Of a DNA stretch of 64,000 bases, positions 27,526 through 35,222 are shown piece by piece. This DNA is from DTWD01 sp963662965 (GTDB taxonomy: Bacteria; Acidobacteriota; Vicinamibacteria; Vicinamibacterales; UBA8438): contig OY759970.1 of assembly GCA_963662965.1 (NCBI GenBank), forward strand, positions 5,157,828 through 5,221,827, in the 5' to 3' direction. Made by a program: the position numbers and the translations under genes. Positions within the stretch are counted from its first letter, which is position 1. Every line of letters begins with the position of its first letter. The notes below the pieces were generated by a model. The model did no database searches and was not told where the DNA came from. It was given only the letters and a program-made list of their open reading frames with translations.

Positions 27526-28124
27526 TCGGGATAGAGCTCGTGCTCGAGGTCAAGGCACGACAGAATCTTGCCGGCCATGAAGTCCGCGAGGTCGTCGAGG
27601 GTTTCGGGACGTTGGTAGAACGCCGGCATGGCCGGCAGCACCTGTGCTCCCGCTTCGGCGCACAGCACCATGTTGCGCAGCTGGGGCAGGCTCATCGGCG
27701 TTTCGCGCGGGACGATCACGAGTCGGCGGCGTTCCTTGAGCACAACGTCGGCGGCTCGCTCAATGAGATTCCGTGACAACCCGTGGGCCACGCCCGCCAG
27801 CGTCTTCATCGAGCACGGCACGATGACCATCGCGTCGCACGGGTAGCTCCCACTCGCGATCGTTGCTCCGACGTCCTTATTGTTGTGGAGCACGAGGCGA
27901 TCAGCGTCGGCCGAGACCCCATAGCGCTCCGACACGTACCGACCCAACCGCTCCGCTGCGGCGTTTGTGCCGAGCTCATCGCGCAGCAGCCGGCGGCCGA
28001 GATCAGACACGACCAGCTCGACGCGCACCTCCGCCGCGAGGAGCGCAGCGACGGTGCGAACCGCGTACAGCGCTCCGCTCGCCCCGGTGATCCCGATGGC
28101 GACACGCCTCCTGCTATCCGACAT
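27513..28124 (-). CDS. ubiX: UbiX-family flavin prenyltransferase
   Basis: A 203-residue enzyme that makes prenylated FMN, the cofactor of UbiD-type decarboxylases. Motifs: IGITGASGALYAVRTVAALL at the N-terminus (FMN phosphate site), CDAMVIVPCSMKTLAGVAHG and KERRRLVIVPRETPMSLPQL. In futalosine-pathway organisms a UbiX-like protein supports the UbiD-like decarboxylase of the late steps. No ubiD homologue is in this window. It overlaps ubiA by 11 bases and menG by 13. Confidence 0.92.
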   Translation of the reverse strand: MSDSRRRVAIGITGASGALYAVRTVAALLAAEVRVELVVSDLGRRLLRDELGTNAAAERLGRYVSERYGVSADADRLVLHNNKDVGATIASGSYPCDAMVIVPCSMKTLAGVAHGLSRNLIERAADVVLKERRRLVIVPRETPMSLPQLRNMVLCAEAGAQVLPAMPAFYQRPETLDDLADFMAGKILSCLDLEHELYPEWTG

Positions 28125-29034
28125 AGATGGCTACCGCTGTCGTGGCCAGATACAGCAATCCGACATAGCCATTCAAGTCAAACGCCTGCTTCACGCGCGA
28201 GAGATCCGTCGCACTCACCAGCGACTGCTCGTAGACCAAGAGCGCGGCGACACCGGCCACCCCGCCGACATAGAGCGGTCCGAGCGGTGCCGCCCACGCC
28301 AACGCGAAGAGTGCGCCGACCGTCACCACGTGACACGCTCTGGAAATCCACAGTGAGCGGGCGATGCCGAACCGGTTCGGAATCGAGCGAAGCCCCTGCG
28401 ACCGGTCAAACTCGAGGTCCTCGCACGCGTACAGTATGTCGAATCCAGCGACCCAGACGCCGGTCGCGAGACCGAGGAGCCACGGCGGCCAGCCGGCGCC
28501 GCCACCCACCGCCAGCCATCCGCCAACGGGCGCGACCGCCAGCGCGAGCCCGAGAAACAGCTGAGTGTAATTCGTGAACCGCTTGGCCAGCGAGTACCAG
28601 AACATGATCGCCAGCGCGAGGGGCGACAACGCGAAGCAAACGGCGCCGAGTGGGTACGTGACCGCGATGAACGCCGCTGCCGACCCGACGACGATCGCCA
28701 TCGCCTCGCGGCGTGAGACACGTCCCCGCGGGATCTCGCGATCGCGGGTACGCGGGTTCAACGCGTCAAACGGCGCGTCGACCAGTCGATTGAAGCCCAT
28801 GGCCGCCGTCCGCGCCGCAAACATCGCGAGCACGATCCAGCCGATTCGATCCCACAGCAACCCGGTCTCTCGATGCGCCAGCAACGCCCCCGTCAGAGCA
28901 AACGGGAGCGCAAACACCGTATGGCTGAATCGAATAAACGATGCGTATGTGCGCAGTCGAGACAACATGTGGAGCCGCGAATACGGAGGCGCCGCCAGTG
29001 ACGGCGTGGCCACGCCACTACTCGACGTCGACAT
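28114..29034 (-). CDS. UbiA-family prenyltransferase (candidate MqnP)
   Basis: An integral membrane prenyltransferase (306 residues) with about eight hydrophobic helices. The two Asp-rich motifs are NRLVDAPFDALNPRTRD and CEDLEFDRSQGLRSIPNRFG. In this context it should prenylate 1,4-dihydroxy-6-naphthoate or its carboxylate in menaquinone synthesis. Classic UbiA (4-hydroxybenzoate) looks similar by sequence, so this rests on context. I choose ATG 29034 (MSTSSSGV), inside the end of the amidohydrolase gene; ATG 28970 (MLSRLRTYASF) is also plausible and matches family length better. Confidence 0.88.
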   Translation of the reverse strand: MSTSSSGVATPSLAAPPYSRLHMLSRLRTYASFIRFSHTVFALPFALTGALLAHRETGLLWDRIGWIVLAMFAARTAAMGFNRLVDAPFDALNPRTRDREIPRGRVSRREAMAIVVGSAAAFIAVTYPLGAVCFALSPLALAIMFWYSLAKRFTNYTQLFLGLALAVAPVGGWLAVGGGAGWPPWLLGLATGVWVAGFDILYACEDLEFDRSQGLRSIPNRFGIARSLWISRACHVVTVGALFALAWAAPLGPLYVGGVAGVAALLVYEQSLVSATDLSRVKQAFDLNGYVGLLYLATTAVAIYVG

Positions 29035-30232
29035 CTTCGAGCCACGTGACGTGTTCGGGCCCGATCCCATTCACTAGATATTCTTCCACATCGGAAACCT
29101 CGCTCGGAAGCGCTACCGCAATTAGCCGTGCCCGCCGGCCCGGTTCGATCGCGCCGTGGGTGTGACTTCGCCCAAGCGCCTGCGCCCCCACCAGCGTTGC
29201 GCTCTCGAGCAATCGCGACGCCGGCACATCCGGCGCCAGGCGCCGTACCTCGGCCAACTCGGCAAAAAGGTTGAGGTCTGGTGCGCTCGCGAGGCTATCG
29301 GTACCGATGGCGACACGCAGCCCCCGCGCATAGAAATCGGCCACCGGCGGGATGCCAGCACCCGTCCATTGATTGCTACGCGGACAGGTCACGACCGTGG
29401 TTCGGGCTCGCGCCAACCGGTCGATCTCAGCCTCGGTCAGCTGCACACCATGCACGGCCACGGTATCATCCCGAAGCCAGCCTACCGATTCCAGGTACGC
29501 CACGGGCCGGACGCCAGGCGGGCGCCATGATCCGTCCCAGCGCCCGCGCTCGTCGAGCACCTCCCGCCACGGCCCGCCCCCGCGGAGAAGGAATTCCACC
29601 TCTTCGCGTGACTCCGCGAGGTGCACCGACCGCGGGCCGGGCACCGCGTTCAGTGCGCGAAAGAGCGCGACCGAAACCGAATAGGGCGCATGAGCCGCGG
29701 CTCGGACCTGCACGCGTCTATCTGAACGCTCAGCCGCCAAACGGACCAGCGGGCCGACGAGCTCGCCGGCGTCGCCCTCCGACACATCGAAGCCGAGTAG
29801 CTCGTGAAACACGACTGCGTCGACCGCACTGGCGTCAAAGGCGTCGAGCGAGTCAAGCGTGTTGGTGATATCGCCCACCAATGCTGTTCCCGAGCGATGG
29901 ATCTCGAGAACGGCGTGCGACCGGGCCTCGGCCGCCTGCGAGTCACGTGGCGTGACGCGCCGCATGAGCGTGCGCGCCCAGCCTGGCATTGAGGTGGCGG
30001 GCGGCACCGCTCCGCGGAGAGGCGAGAGCTCAAGGTGGGTGTGCGCATTGACCACACCCGGGAGGATGACGCGCCGCCCCAGGTCGACGTCACACCGACC
30101 GGAGGAGCCGCCCGCCGCCGCCGGACCACCCCAGGCACGCACCATCTCGCGCTCGACGTCGACCCACCCGTCGCGGATGGGTGGCGACGTGATCGGCACG
30201 ACCCAGTTGGCGTGATAGCGAATACAGGCCAC
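29018..30232 (-). CDS. Amidohydrolase, candidate aminodeoxyfutalosine deaminase
   Basis: A 404-residue metal-dependent hydrolase of the cytosine/adenosine deaminase-like group. Metal ligands are in GVVNAHTHLELSPLRG (HxH), the substrate side in VRAAAHAPYSVS, and the later His and Asp in AVHGVQLTEAE and VAIGTDSLASAPDLNLFAEL. MtaD- and MqnX-type enzymes share these. The neighbours mqnC, mqnA, ubiA, ubiX and menG make deamination of aminodeoxyfutalosine the most likely role. GTG 30232 start. It follows mqnC after 54 bases. The family is certain, the substrate is an inference. Confidence 0.78.
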   Translation of the reverse strand: MACIRYHANWVVPITSPPIRDGWVDVEREMVRAWGGPAAAGGSSGRCDVDLGRRVILPGVVNAHTHLELSPLRGAVPPATSMPGWARTLMRRVTPRDSQAAEARSHAVLEIHRSGTALVGDITNTLDSLDAFDASAVDAVVFHELLGFDVSEGDAGELVGPLVRLAAERSDRRVQVRAAAHAPYSVSVALFRALNAVPGPRSVHLAESREEVEFLLRGGGPWREVLDERGRWDGSWRPPGVRPVAYLESVGWLRDDTVAVHGVQLTEAEIDRLARARTTVVTCPRSNQWTGAGIPPVADFYARGLRVAIGTDSLASAPDLNLFAELAEVRRLAPDVPASRLLESATLVGAQALGRSHTHGAIEPGRRARLIAVALPSEVSDVEEYLVNGIGPEHVTWLEDVDVE

Positions 30233-30286
30233 GGGCGTCTGGCGCTACCCGTCAATCCACGAATGGCGACGACGCCGGCACGTCAA

Positions 30287-31513
30287 TTACTCGGACGGGG
30301 GCCGCGCAGATTGCCGTTGTTTCCCGACGACACTACGCGCCGGATAATGGTCGAGCTCGGTCGGAACCGTGGTATCACCAGGCTCCCGGGCGACCGAGAG
30401 CTCCGTCATGCGCGGAATCTCTCGCGTGCGAAAGATCGGATCACCGAGGACCTCATAGTGCATGTTGCGGCGCTTCGCGATAAAACCCGCATCCTCGATG
30501 TTGCGAACGATCTCGAGCTCGTCCATGCAGTAGGCCGCACCGGCCGCCCGCACGACGTTCTCCTCGATCATCACGCTCCCCATGTCATTGGCGCCATACG
30601 CCAGACTCAATTGTCCGACCTTACCGCCTTGGGTGACCCACGACGCCTGAAGATTATCGACGTTGTCGAGGACCACGCGTGCCAGCGCCAACGTCCGCAG
30701 GTAGTCCACCCCGGTCGCCTCGCCCCCCCCGAGCTCGGTGTGCAACGGCTGGTAGCTCCAGGTGATGAACGCCGTGAATCCCCCGGTGTCGTCCTGCAAC
30801 TCACGCACCCGCATCAGATGCTCAATCCGATCCTCCAGCCCCTCCACCGTGCCGTACATCATCGTCACGGTGGTCCGCAGGCCCGCTTCATGCGCATACC
30901 GCATGACACCGAGCCATTCATCGGTCGTCGCTTTGCTATAGCAGTTCAATTTCTCGCGCACCCGGTCGACGAGGATCTCGGCCCCACCACCCGGGATGCT
31001 GTCGAGTCCAGCGATGATCAGGCGGTCGATCACGTCTCGGACCGGCAGCTGAGAAAGGCGCGAGAGATGGATCACTTCGGGAGGCGACAACGCGTGCAGC
31101 TTGAACGTCGGATACCGTTCCTTGATGGCGCGGAACAGGTCCTCGTACCAGGCCAGCGGCAGATCGGGATTGTGCCCCCCTTGCAGCAGTAACTGCACGC
31201 CGCCAACGGCGACGGTCTCATCGATTTTCCCGAAGATCTCGTCGAACCCGAGAACGTAGCCATCGTCCGACCCGACTTCGCGATAGAACGCGCAGAAGTT
31301 ACATCGGGCCACGCACACGTTCGTGTAGTTCACGTTGCGGTCGATGATGTAGGTGACGATCCCGTCGGGGTGCTTCTCGGCGCGCCGCCGGTCCGCCAAG
31401 TGTCCGAGGTCGTGTGTCGGGAGATCTCGGTAGAGCGCGAGCGCCTCGCTCCGATCGAGACGTCCGCCGCTGAGCACGGTGCGGACGGCGCGCTCGGTCG
31501 TGGCGCCGATCAT
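30287..31513 (-). CDS. mqnC: Cyclic dehypoxanthinyl futalosine synthase
   Basis: A radical SAM enzyme (408 residues) that closes the ring of dehypoxanthinyl futalosine in the alternative menaquinone pathway. The cluster cysteines are C67, C71, C74 in NVCVARCNFCAFYR. Other conserved stretches: GGVQLLLQGGHNPDLPLAWY, IPGGGAEILVDRVRE and GGFTAFITWSYQPLHTELGG. The C-terminal part has ASWVTQGGKVGQLSLAYGAN and the family's GSVMIEENVV. ATG 31513 overlaps the mqnA stop by 4 bases. Confidence 0.95.
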   Translation of the reverse strand: MIGATTERAVRTVLSGGRLDRSEALALYRDLPTHDLGHLADRRRAEKHPDGIVTYIIDRNVNYTNVCVARCNFCAFYREVGSDDGYVLGFDEIFGKIDETVAVGGVQLLLQGGHNPDLPLAWYEDLFRAIKERYPTFKLHALSPPEVIHLSRLSQLPVRDVIDRLIIAGLDSIPGGGAEILVDRVREKLNCYSKATTDEWLGVMRYAHEAGLRTTVTMMYGTVEGLEDRIEHLMRVRELQDDTGGFTAFITWSYQPLHTELGGGEATGVDYLRTLALARVVLDNVDNLQASWVTQGGKVGQLSLAYGANDMGSVMIEENVVRAAGAAYCMDELEIVRNIEDAGFIAKRRNMHYEVLGDPIFRTREIPRMTELSVAREPGDTTVPTELDHYPARSVVGKQRQSARPPSE

Positions 31514-32310
31514 CGTCCGTAAAACCGCAGCGTTCCGGGACGTTGGACGATCCCGACGTCGAGCGCCCCACTGAAGAAGCGCTCGAGACCGGCCCGGCTG
31601 TCCTCCGTCAGCTCGAACTGTACGTTCTTGCGGAGGTAGTCGCGGGCAATCTCGGCCTGATCCTCATCCGCCGGTCCGTGCTGAGCCGCAATTTCGTCGA
31701 GCGCCTGCATGCCGGCATCCCGGGCGTTGTGTAGCGCGTCGACGTGCTGGGTCTGTACTGCGTTCGCGCGGCCGGTCCAAAACGCCCAGACGAACGGGAG
31801 ATTCGTCATGGCGGTCCATTCTTCGCCGAGATCGACTTTGTCGAGATCGACGATGGTTTCGTGCTCGGTGAAGAGGGCCAGATCTCCGATCAGCAGCGCC
31901 GCGTCGCACCGCTTAAGCATCGTGTCGAGATCGGGAGGCATCGTGTGAAACTGCGGCTCGATCTCGAACCACTCCGCGCACAAGATGCGGAGCAGCGCCA
32001 CCGCCGTGCGGGAGCTCGAGTCGATGGCAATCGATCGGATCGCTTGGGTCGGCCTCGTCGTGAACAGTGCGACCGACGCCACCGGTCCGTTGGAGACAAC
32101 CGCGATATCCGGCACCACACAATAGTCGGGACTGTGAAGATACTCGATCGTCGGGATGAGACTGAGGTCGACCGAATGCTCGTGTAGATGCGTGGCGCAC
32201 TTGGCCGGGACATCGAATTGGAGGGAAAACAGATCGGTCTGCCCCTCGAGTCCAAACACCAGCGGACGCGCATTCAAATACTGGACCGCTCCGAGACGGA
32301 TCGCACTCAT
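31510..32310 (-). CDS. mqnA: Chorismate dehydratase
   Basis: Removes water from chorismate to give 3-enolpyruvylbenzoate, the first futalosine-pathway step. The 266-residue protein has a periplasmic-binding-protein fold. It begins IRLGAVQYLNARPLVFGLE, contains VDLSLIPTIEYLHS, and continues with IGDLALFTEH and NLPFVWAFWTGR. I start at ATG 32310; the open frame to 32409 has no family support. Coupled to mqnC (ATGA) and 194 bases downstream of the MqnE-like gene. Those 194 bases hold no gene I can see. Confidence 0.93.
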   Translation of the reverse strand: MSAIRLGAVQYLNARPLVFGLEGQTDLFSLQFDVPAKCATHLHEHSVDLSLIPTIEYLHSPDYCVVPDIAVVSNGPVASVALFTTRPTQAIRSIAIDSSSRTAVALLRILCAEWFEIEPQFHTMPPDLDTMLKRCDAALLIGDLALFTEHETIVDLDKVDLGEEWTAMTNLPFVWAFWTGRANAVQTQHVDALHNARDAGMQALDEIAAQHGPADEDQAEIARDYLRKNVQFELTEDSRAGLERFFSGALDVGIVQRPGTLRFYGR

Positions 32311-32504
32311 CGTCGTTTCTACGAGCCTGTCGTGAAAGTCGCGCGTTGCACCGAGAGCCCACTGGGCCGACGCCGCGCCGGACCGGTGCAAGGCGTGACG
32401 AGGAAGCATACCGGGAGTCCGTGACCACGCTGACGGATGGTCCAGCGCAGACCTGGGACGGATGCATCGCCGGTCGAATGCGGCGTGACTTTCACCACAG
32501 GCTC

Positions 32505-33389
32505 CTACAATGTTTCGAATCGACCGTTGCGCTGGACCGGGACCAGCGAGGCCGCACGGATATTCTGCGTGATTTCCTCGAGCGGGGCGCGACGCCGACC
32601 GTGCTCAAGCGAGTCGACCGGCGACACGCCGTCGACGTCGTTTGCGCCGAACGCGAGCGCGACCTGCGCTAATTTCGGCCCGTAAATGCGCCAGTCGACC
32701 TGGATCGACGGAATATTGTCAACCAGTAGCCGCGCCAAGGCAACCTGACGCACATCTTCATATCCGGTCGACGGCGCAGCCGGGAGATCGCGCGGGAGCG
32801 GCGCAAACGCCTGTGCAGATACCGCCTCACCCCACGACGCCACGCGCTGCGCCGCGCTCGCCCCAGCGGATGCCGGATCACCGATCGTGACCCGAGCCAC
32901 CGCGACACCCGCTCCAGCCGACCGCTGCAGCCATCTCGGGTCGGGTGCGCGTTCAAGACGCACTTCCGCCACTCGCGCCAGGCCACTCTCCGCGAGCCGA
33001 CGGACAAACCTGTCGAACTCGACAGCATCGTCTCCTGAGAACCTGATCAGATCATCCAGAGCAAACCCGCTGACCGGAACGGCGTTCGCACGCGCCACCA
33101 CCTGCTCCACCGCGCGCACCGCCGCATCGGCTGTGTCTGGACGTCCCGTGAGTCGGACCTCCCCGGCGGACGAGGGCACCTCGAGACCCCCGAAGTCGCT
33201 GGTGAGTGGAACCTCCAGCACGCGAACGAACGTCACCTGATCGCCAGAGCCGGCACGTCGCCGCTGGTCCGCCAGCGCGCCAAGCCGAACCAGATCCCGC
33301 GTGGCCAACAGCTCCGTGATGTCCCGCTCGGCGAGCGGTTCGTCAGCCGATAGCTTCTTGGCGATCAACTCGAACGTCGCCGCATCCAT
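32505..33389 (-). CDS. MqnE-like protein without radical-SAM cysteines
   Basis: A 294-residue protein related to aminofutalosine synthase MqnE/MqnC. The C-terminal third is unmistakable: TGYEDVRQVALARLLVDNIP and YGPKLAQVALAFGANDVDG (residues 208-254), ending VPVQRNGRFETL. The N-terminal helix region (ELLATRDLVRLGALADQRRR) also fits. Where MqnE has CxxxCxxC after its first strand, this protein reads TFVRVLEVPLTSDFGG, and it has no cysteine anywhere. It cannot bind the usual [4Fe-4S] cluster. About 80 residues of the barrel are also missing. ATG 33389 overlaps the stop of the oxidoreductase gene (TGATG). It may be a pseudoenzyme or partner of the menaquinone enzymes, or a decaying paralogue. 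Confidence 0.8.
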   Translation of the reverse strand: MDAATFELIAKKLSADEPLAERDITELLATRDLVRLGALADQRRRAGSGDQVTFVRVLEVPLTSDFGGLEVPSSAGEVRLTGRPDTADAAVRAVEQVVARANAVPVSGFALDDLIRFSGDDAVEFDRFVRRLAESGLARVAEVRLERAPDPRWLQRSAGAGVAVARVTIGDPASAGASAAQRVASWGEAVSAQAFAPLPRDLPAAPSTGYEDVRQVALARLLVDNIPSIQVDWRIYGPKLAQVALAFGANDVDGVSPVDSLEHGRRRAPLEEITQNIRAASLVPVQRNGRFETL

Positions 33390-34357
33390 CACGGGACCCC
33401 GTCGACGACCGATGCGGCCGCGGCCGTACGCATCGCCTCGGCAATCGCCTCCGCGACCGCGAGCGCGCGCCGACCGTCGGCGCCGGTCACGGCCGGCTCG
33501 ACGCCGTCGCGTGCGGCACCAACGAAGTCGACGAGCTCGCGCTCGAGCGGCTCAACGGTGTCCACGTTGATGCGACCACCGTCAATGGACGGCTGACCTG
33601 TATCGCCGCGCGACACCCTCCACGCCTCCACCTGTTGCTCGGCATAGTCAACGGTGACCAAGACATGCGGTTGGAACACGCGCAGCTTGCGGACGCGGTC
33701 ACGGCTGATCCGACTTGCCGTCAGGTTTGCGATACAGCCGCTCGCGAACCGCAGCCGAGCATTGGCGATGTCGATGCGGTCGGTGAGCACCGGGATGCCG
33801 ACCGCTTCGAGAGAGACCGGCTCTGCGCCAACGATCGAGAGCACCACGTCGATGTCGTGAATCATGACGTCAAACACCACATCGATGTCGAGACTGCGCG
33901 GTTGAAACGTCGCGAGACGATGCACCTCTATGAACCCCGGCGTCGAGATCAGCGGCAGCGCCGCCACCACCGCTGGGTTGTATCGCTCGGTGTGCCCCAC
34001 CGCGAGCGTCGCGCCCGTCGCCGCGGCGGCGTGAAGGAGCGCGTCCGCCTCGGCCGCCGAGGGCGCCATCGGCTTCTCGACGAGGACCGCGAGCCCGGCC
34101 GTGAGAAGCGGTGTCGCCACCGATACATGATCGGCCGTCGGCACCGCGACCACGACGCCATCGAGCCGCGGGACGATGGTCCGCACATCGCCGACGACCT
34201 CGGTCCCGAACTCCGACGCAACCGTCCGCGCCCGCTCGGCATCGATGTCGACCACACCCACAAGGTCGACGTCCCTCAGCGTGCTCAGAATTCGTGCATG
34301 ATGGCGCCCGAGGTGCCCCACGCCAATCACCGCCGCGCGAAACATCGACGACATCAC
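33389..34357 (-). CDS. Gfo/Idh/MocA-family oxidoreductase in the lpx cluster
   Basis: An NAD(P)-dependent sugar oxidoreductase (322 residues). Rossmann motif: AAVIGVGHLGRHHARILS; the catalytic EKP motif is in VLVEKPMAPSAAEADALL; AVGHTERYNPAVVAALP follows. The active-site region has FDVMIHDIDVVLSIVG. It lies directly after lpxI (4-base overlap) and near lpxA. In other bacteria a homologue beside lpxA (GnnA) oxidises UDP-GlcNAc at C3 for 3-amino lipid A. Whether this is such an enzyme is an inference; no GnnB-type aminotransferase is next to it. Coupled to the MqnE-like gene. Confidence 0.82.
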   Translation of the reverse strand: MMSSMFRAAVIGVGHLGRHHARILSTLRDVDLVGVVDIDAERARTVASEFGTEVVGDVRTIVPRLDGVVVAVPTADHVSVATPLLTAGLAVLVEKPMAPSAAEADALLHAAAATGATLAVGHTERYNPAVVAALPLISTPGFIEVHRLATFQPRSLDIDVVFDVMIHDIDVVLSIVGAEPVSLEAVGIPVLTDRIDIANARLRFASGCIANLTASRISRDRVRKLRVFQPHVLVTVDYAEQQVEAWRVSRGDTGQPSIDGGRINVDTVEPLERELVDFVGAARDGVEPAVTGADGRRALAVAEAIAEAMRTAAAASVVDGVP

Positions 34358-35193
34358 GCGGGCTCCGTCTGTCGCGGGGTCGGCGGACGACCGACCACCG
34401 CAATGTCGGCCGCGTTTGCCGCGTCGAAGACCCGCCCACCGTCGAGCACCAGCGAGCGGCCAGCGTCAACGGATAGGACCGCGGCGCGGGCGTCTCTCAA
34501 AGCATCGATCGTCGGAACCCCGATGACCGGCACGTCGAACCGCATGTCCTGATCAGGCTTCGCCACCTTGATGACCGACACGCCCGGGCCCGCGAGACGC
34601 GCGGCCCTGGCAATCACGTCGTCCGTGCCTTCCATCGCCTCGACCGCCACCACGGCGCGATCTTTGACGACGATGGTCTGCCCGATGTCGAGGCCGGCGA
34701 TCGCGTCCGCCATGGCGTATCCGAATTGCAGGTCGCGCTGCTCGTCGGCGGTGGGGCTCCGCGTCGTCAGGACTCCCTCGCGGGCGAGCAGCGGCTCGAG
34801 GAAGGCGGTCGAATCGACTAGCTCGATCCCGTTGTCCTTCAGGACGTCGGCCACCGCAGAAATCACCGCATCGGTGTTCTTCGTAGCCGCCCGTCGCAGC
34901 ACGGAGAGCGCCGTGAGATCGGGGACCACGGAAAAGACCTTGTTGTGCTTCACCTGACCGGCCATCAACGCCTGGGTGATGCCGGCGTCCTTGAAAATGG
35001 AAATGCATCGTCCGACCTGGCCGAGGGACACCCAGTGGAAGTCGGCACGCCGACCTGCCGCCGCCGCGGCCTCCATTTCTGGCTCTGTCTCGTCCTTGAT
35101 GGCGACGACCGTCACGTCGTGCCCGAGGCTCTTGGCCGCGTCGAGCGCCAGGAACGGAAACTTGCCGTTGCCGGCAATCAGGCCGATGCGCAT
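34354..35193 (-). CDS. lpxI: UDP-2,3-diacylglucosamine pyrophosphatase LpxI (DUF1009)
   Basis: Cleaves UDP-diacylglucosamine to lipid X, replacing LpxH in bacteria that lack it. The 279-residue protein starts IGLIAGNGKFPFLALDAAKS and has ALMAGQVKHNKVF, the central helix region DLTALSVLRRAATKNTDAVI and the C-terminal GQTIVVKDRAVVAVEAMEGT and KVAKPDQDMRFDVPVIG. These are LpxI signatures. It lies 29 bases after the fabZ-lpxA gene in the lipid A cluster. Confidence 0.93.
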   Translation of the reverse strand: MRIGLIAGNGKFPFLALDAAKSLGHDVTVVAIKDETEPEMEAAAAAGRRADFHWVSLGQVGRCISIFKDAGITQALMAGQVKHNKVFSVVPDLTALSVLRRAATKNTDAVISAVADVLKDNGIELVDSTAFLEPLLAREGVLTTRSPTADEQRDLQFGYAMADAIAGLDIGQTIVVKDRAVVAVEAMEGTDDVIARAARLAGPGVSVIKVAKPDQDMRFDVPVIGVPTIDALRDARAAVLSVDAGRSLVLDGGRVFDAANAADIAVVGRPPTPRQTEPA

Positions 35194-35222
35194 GTCCCGC
35201 TTGACGGTTAGGACCGGGCCAC

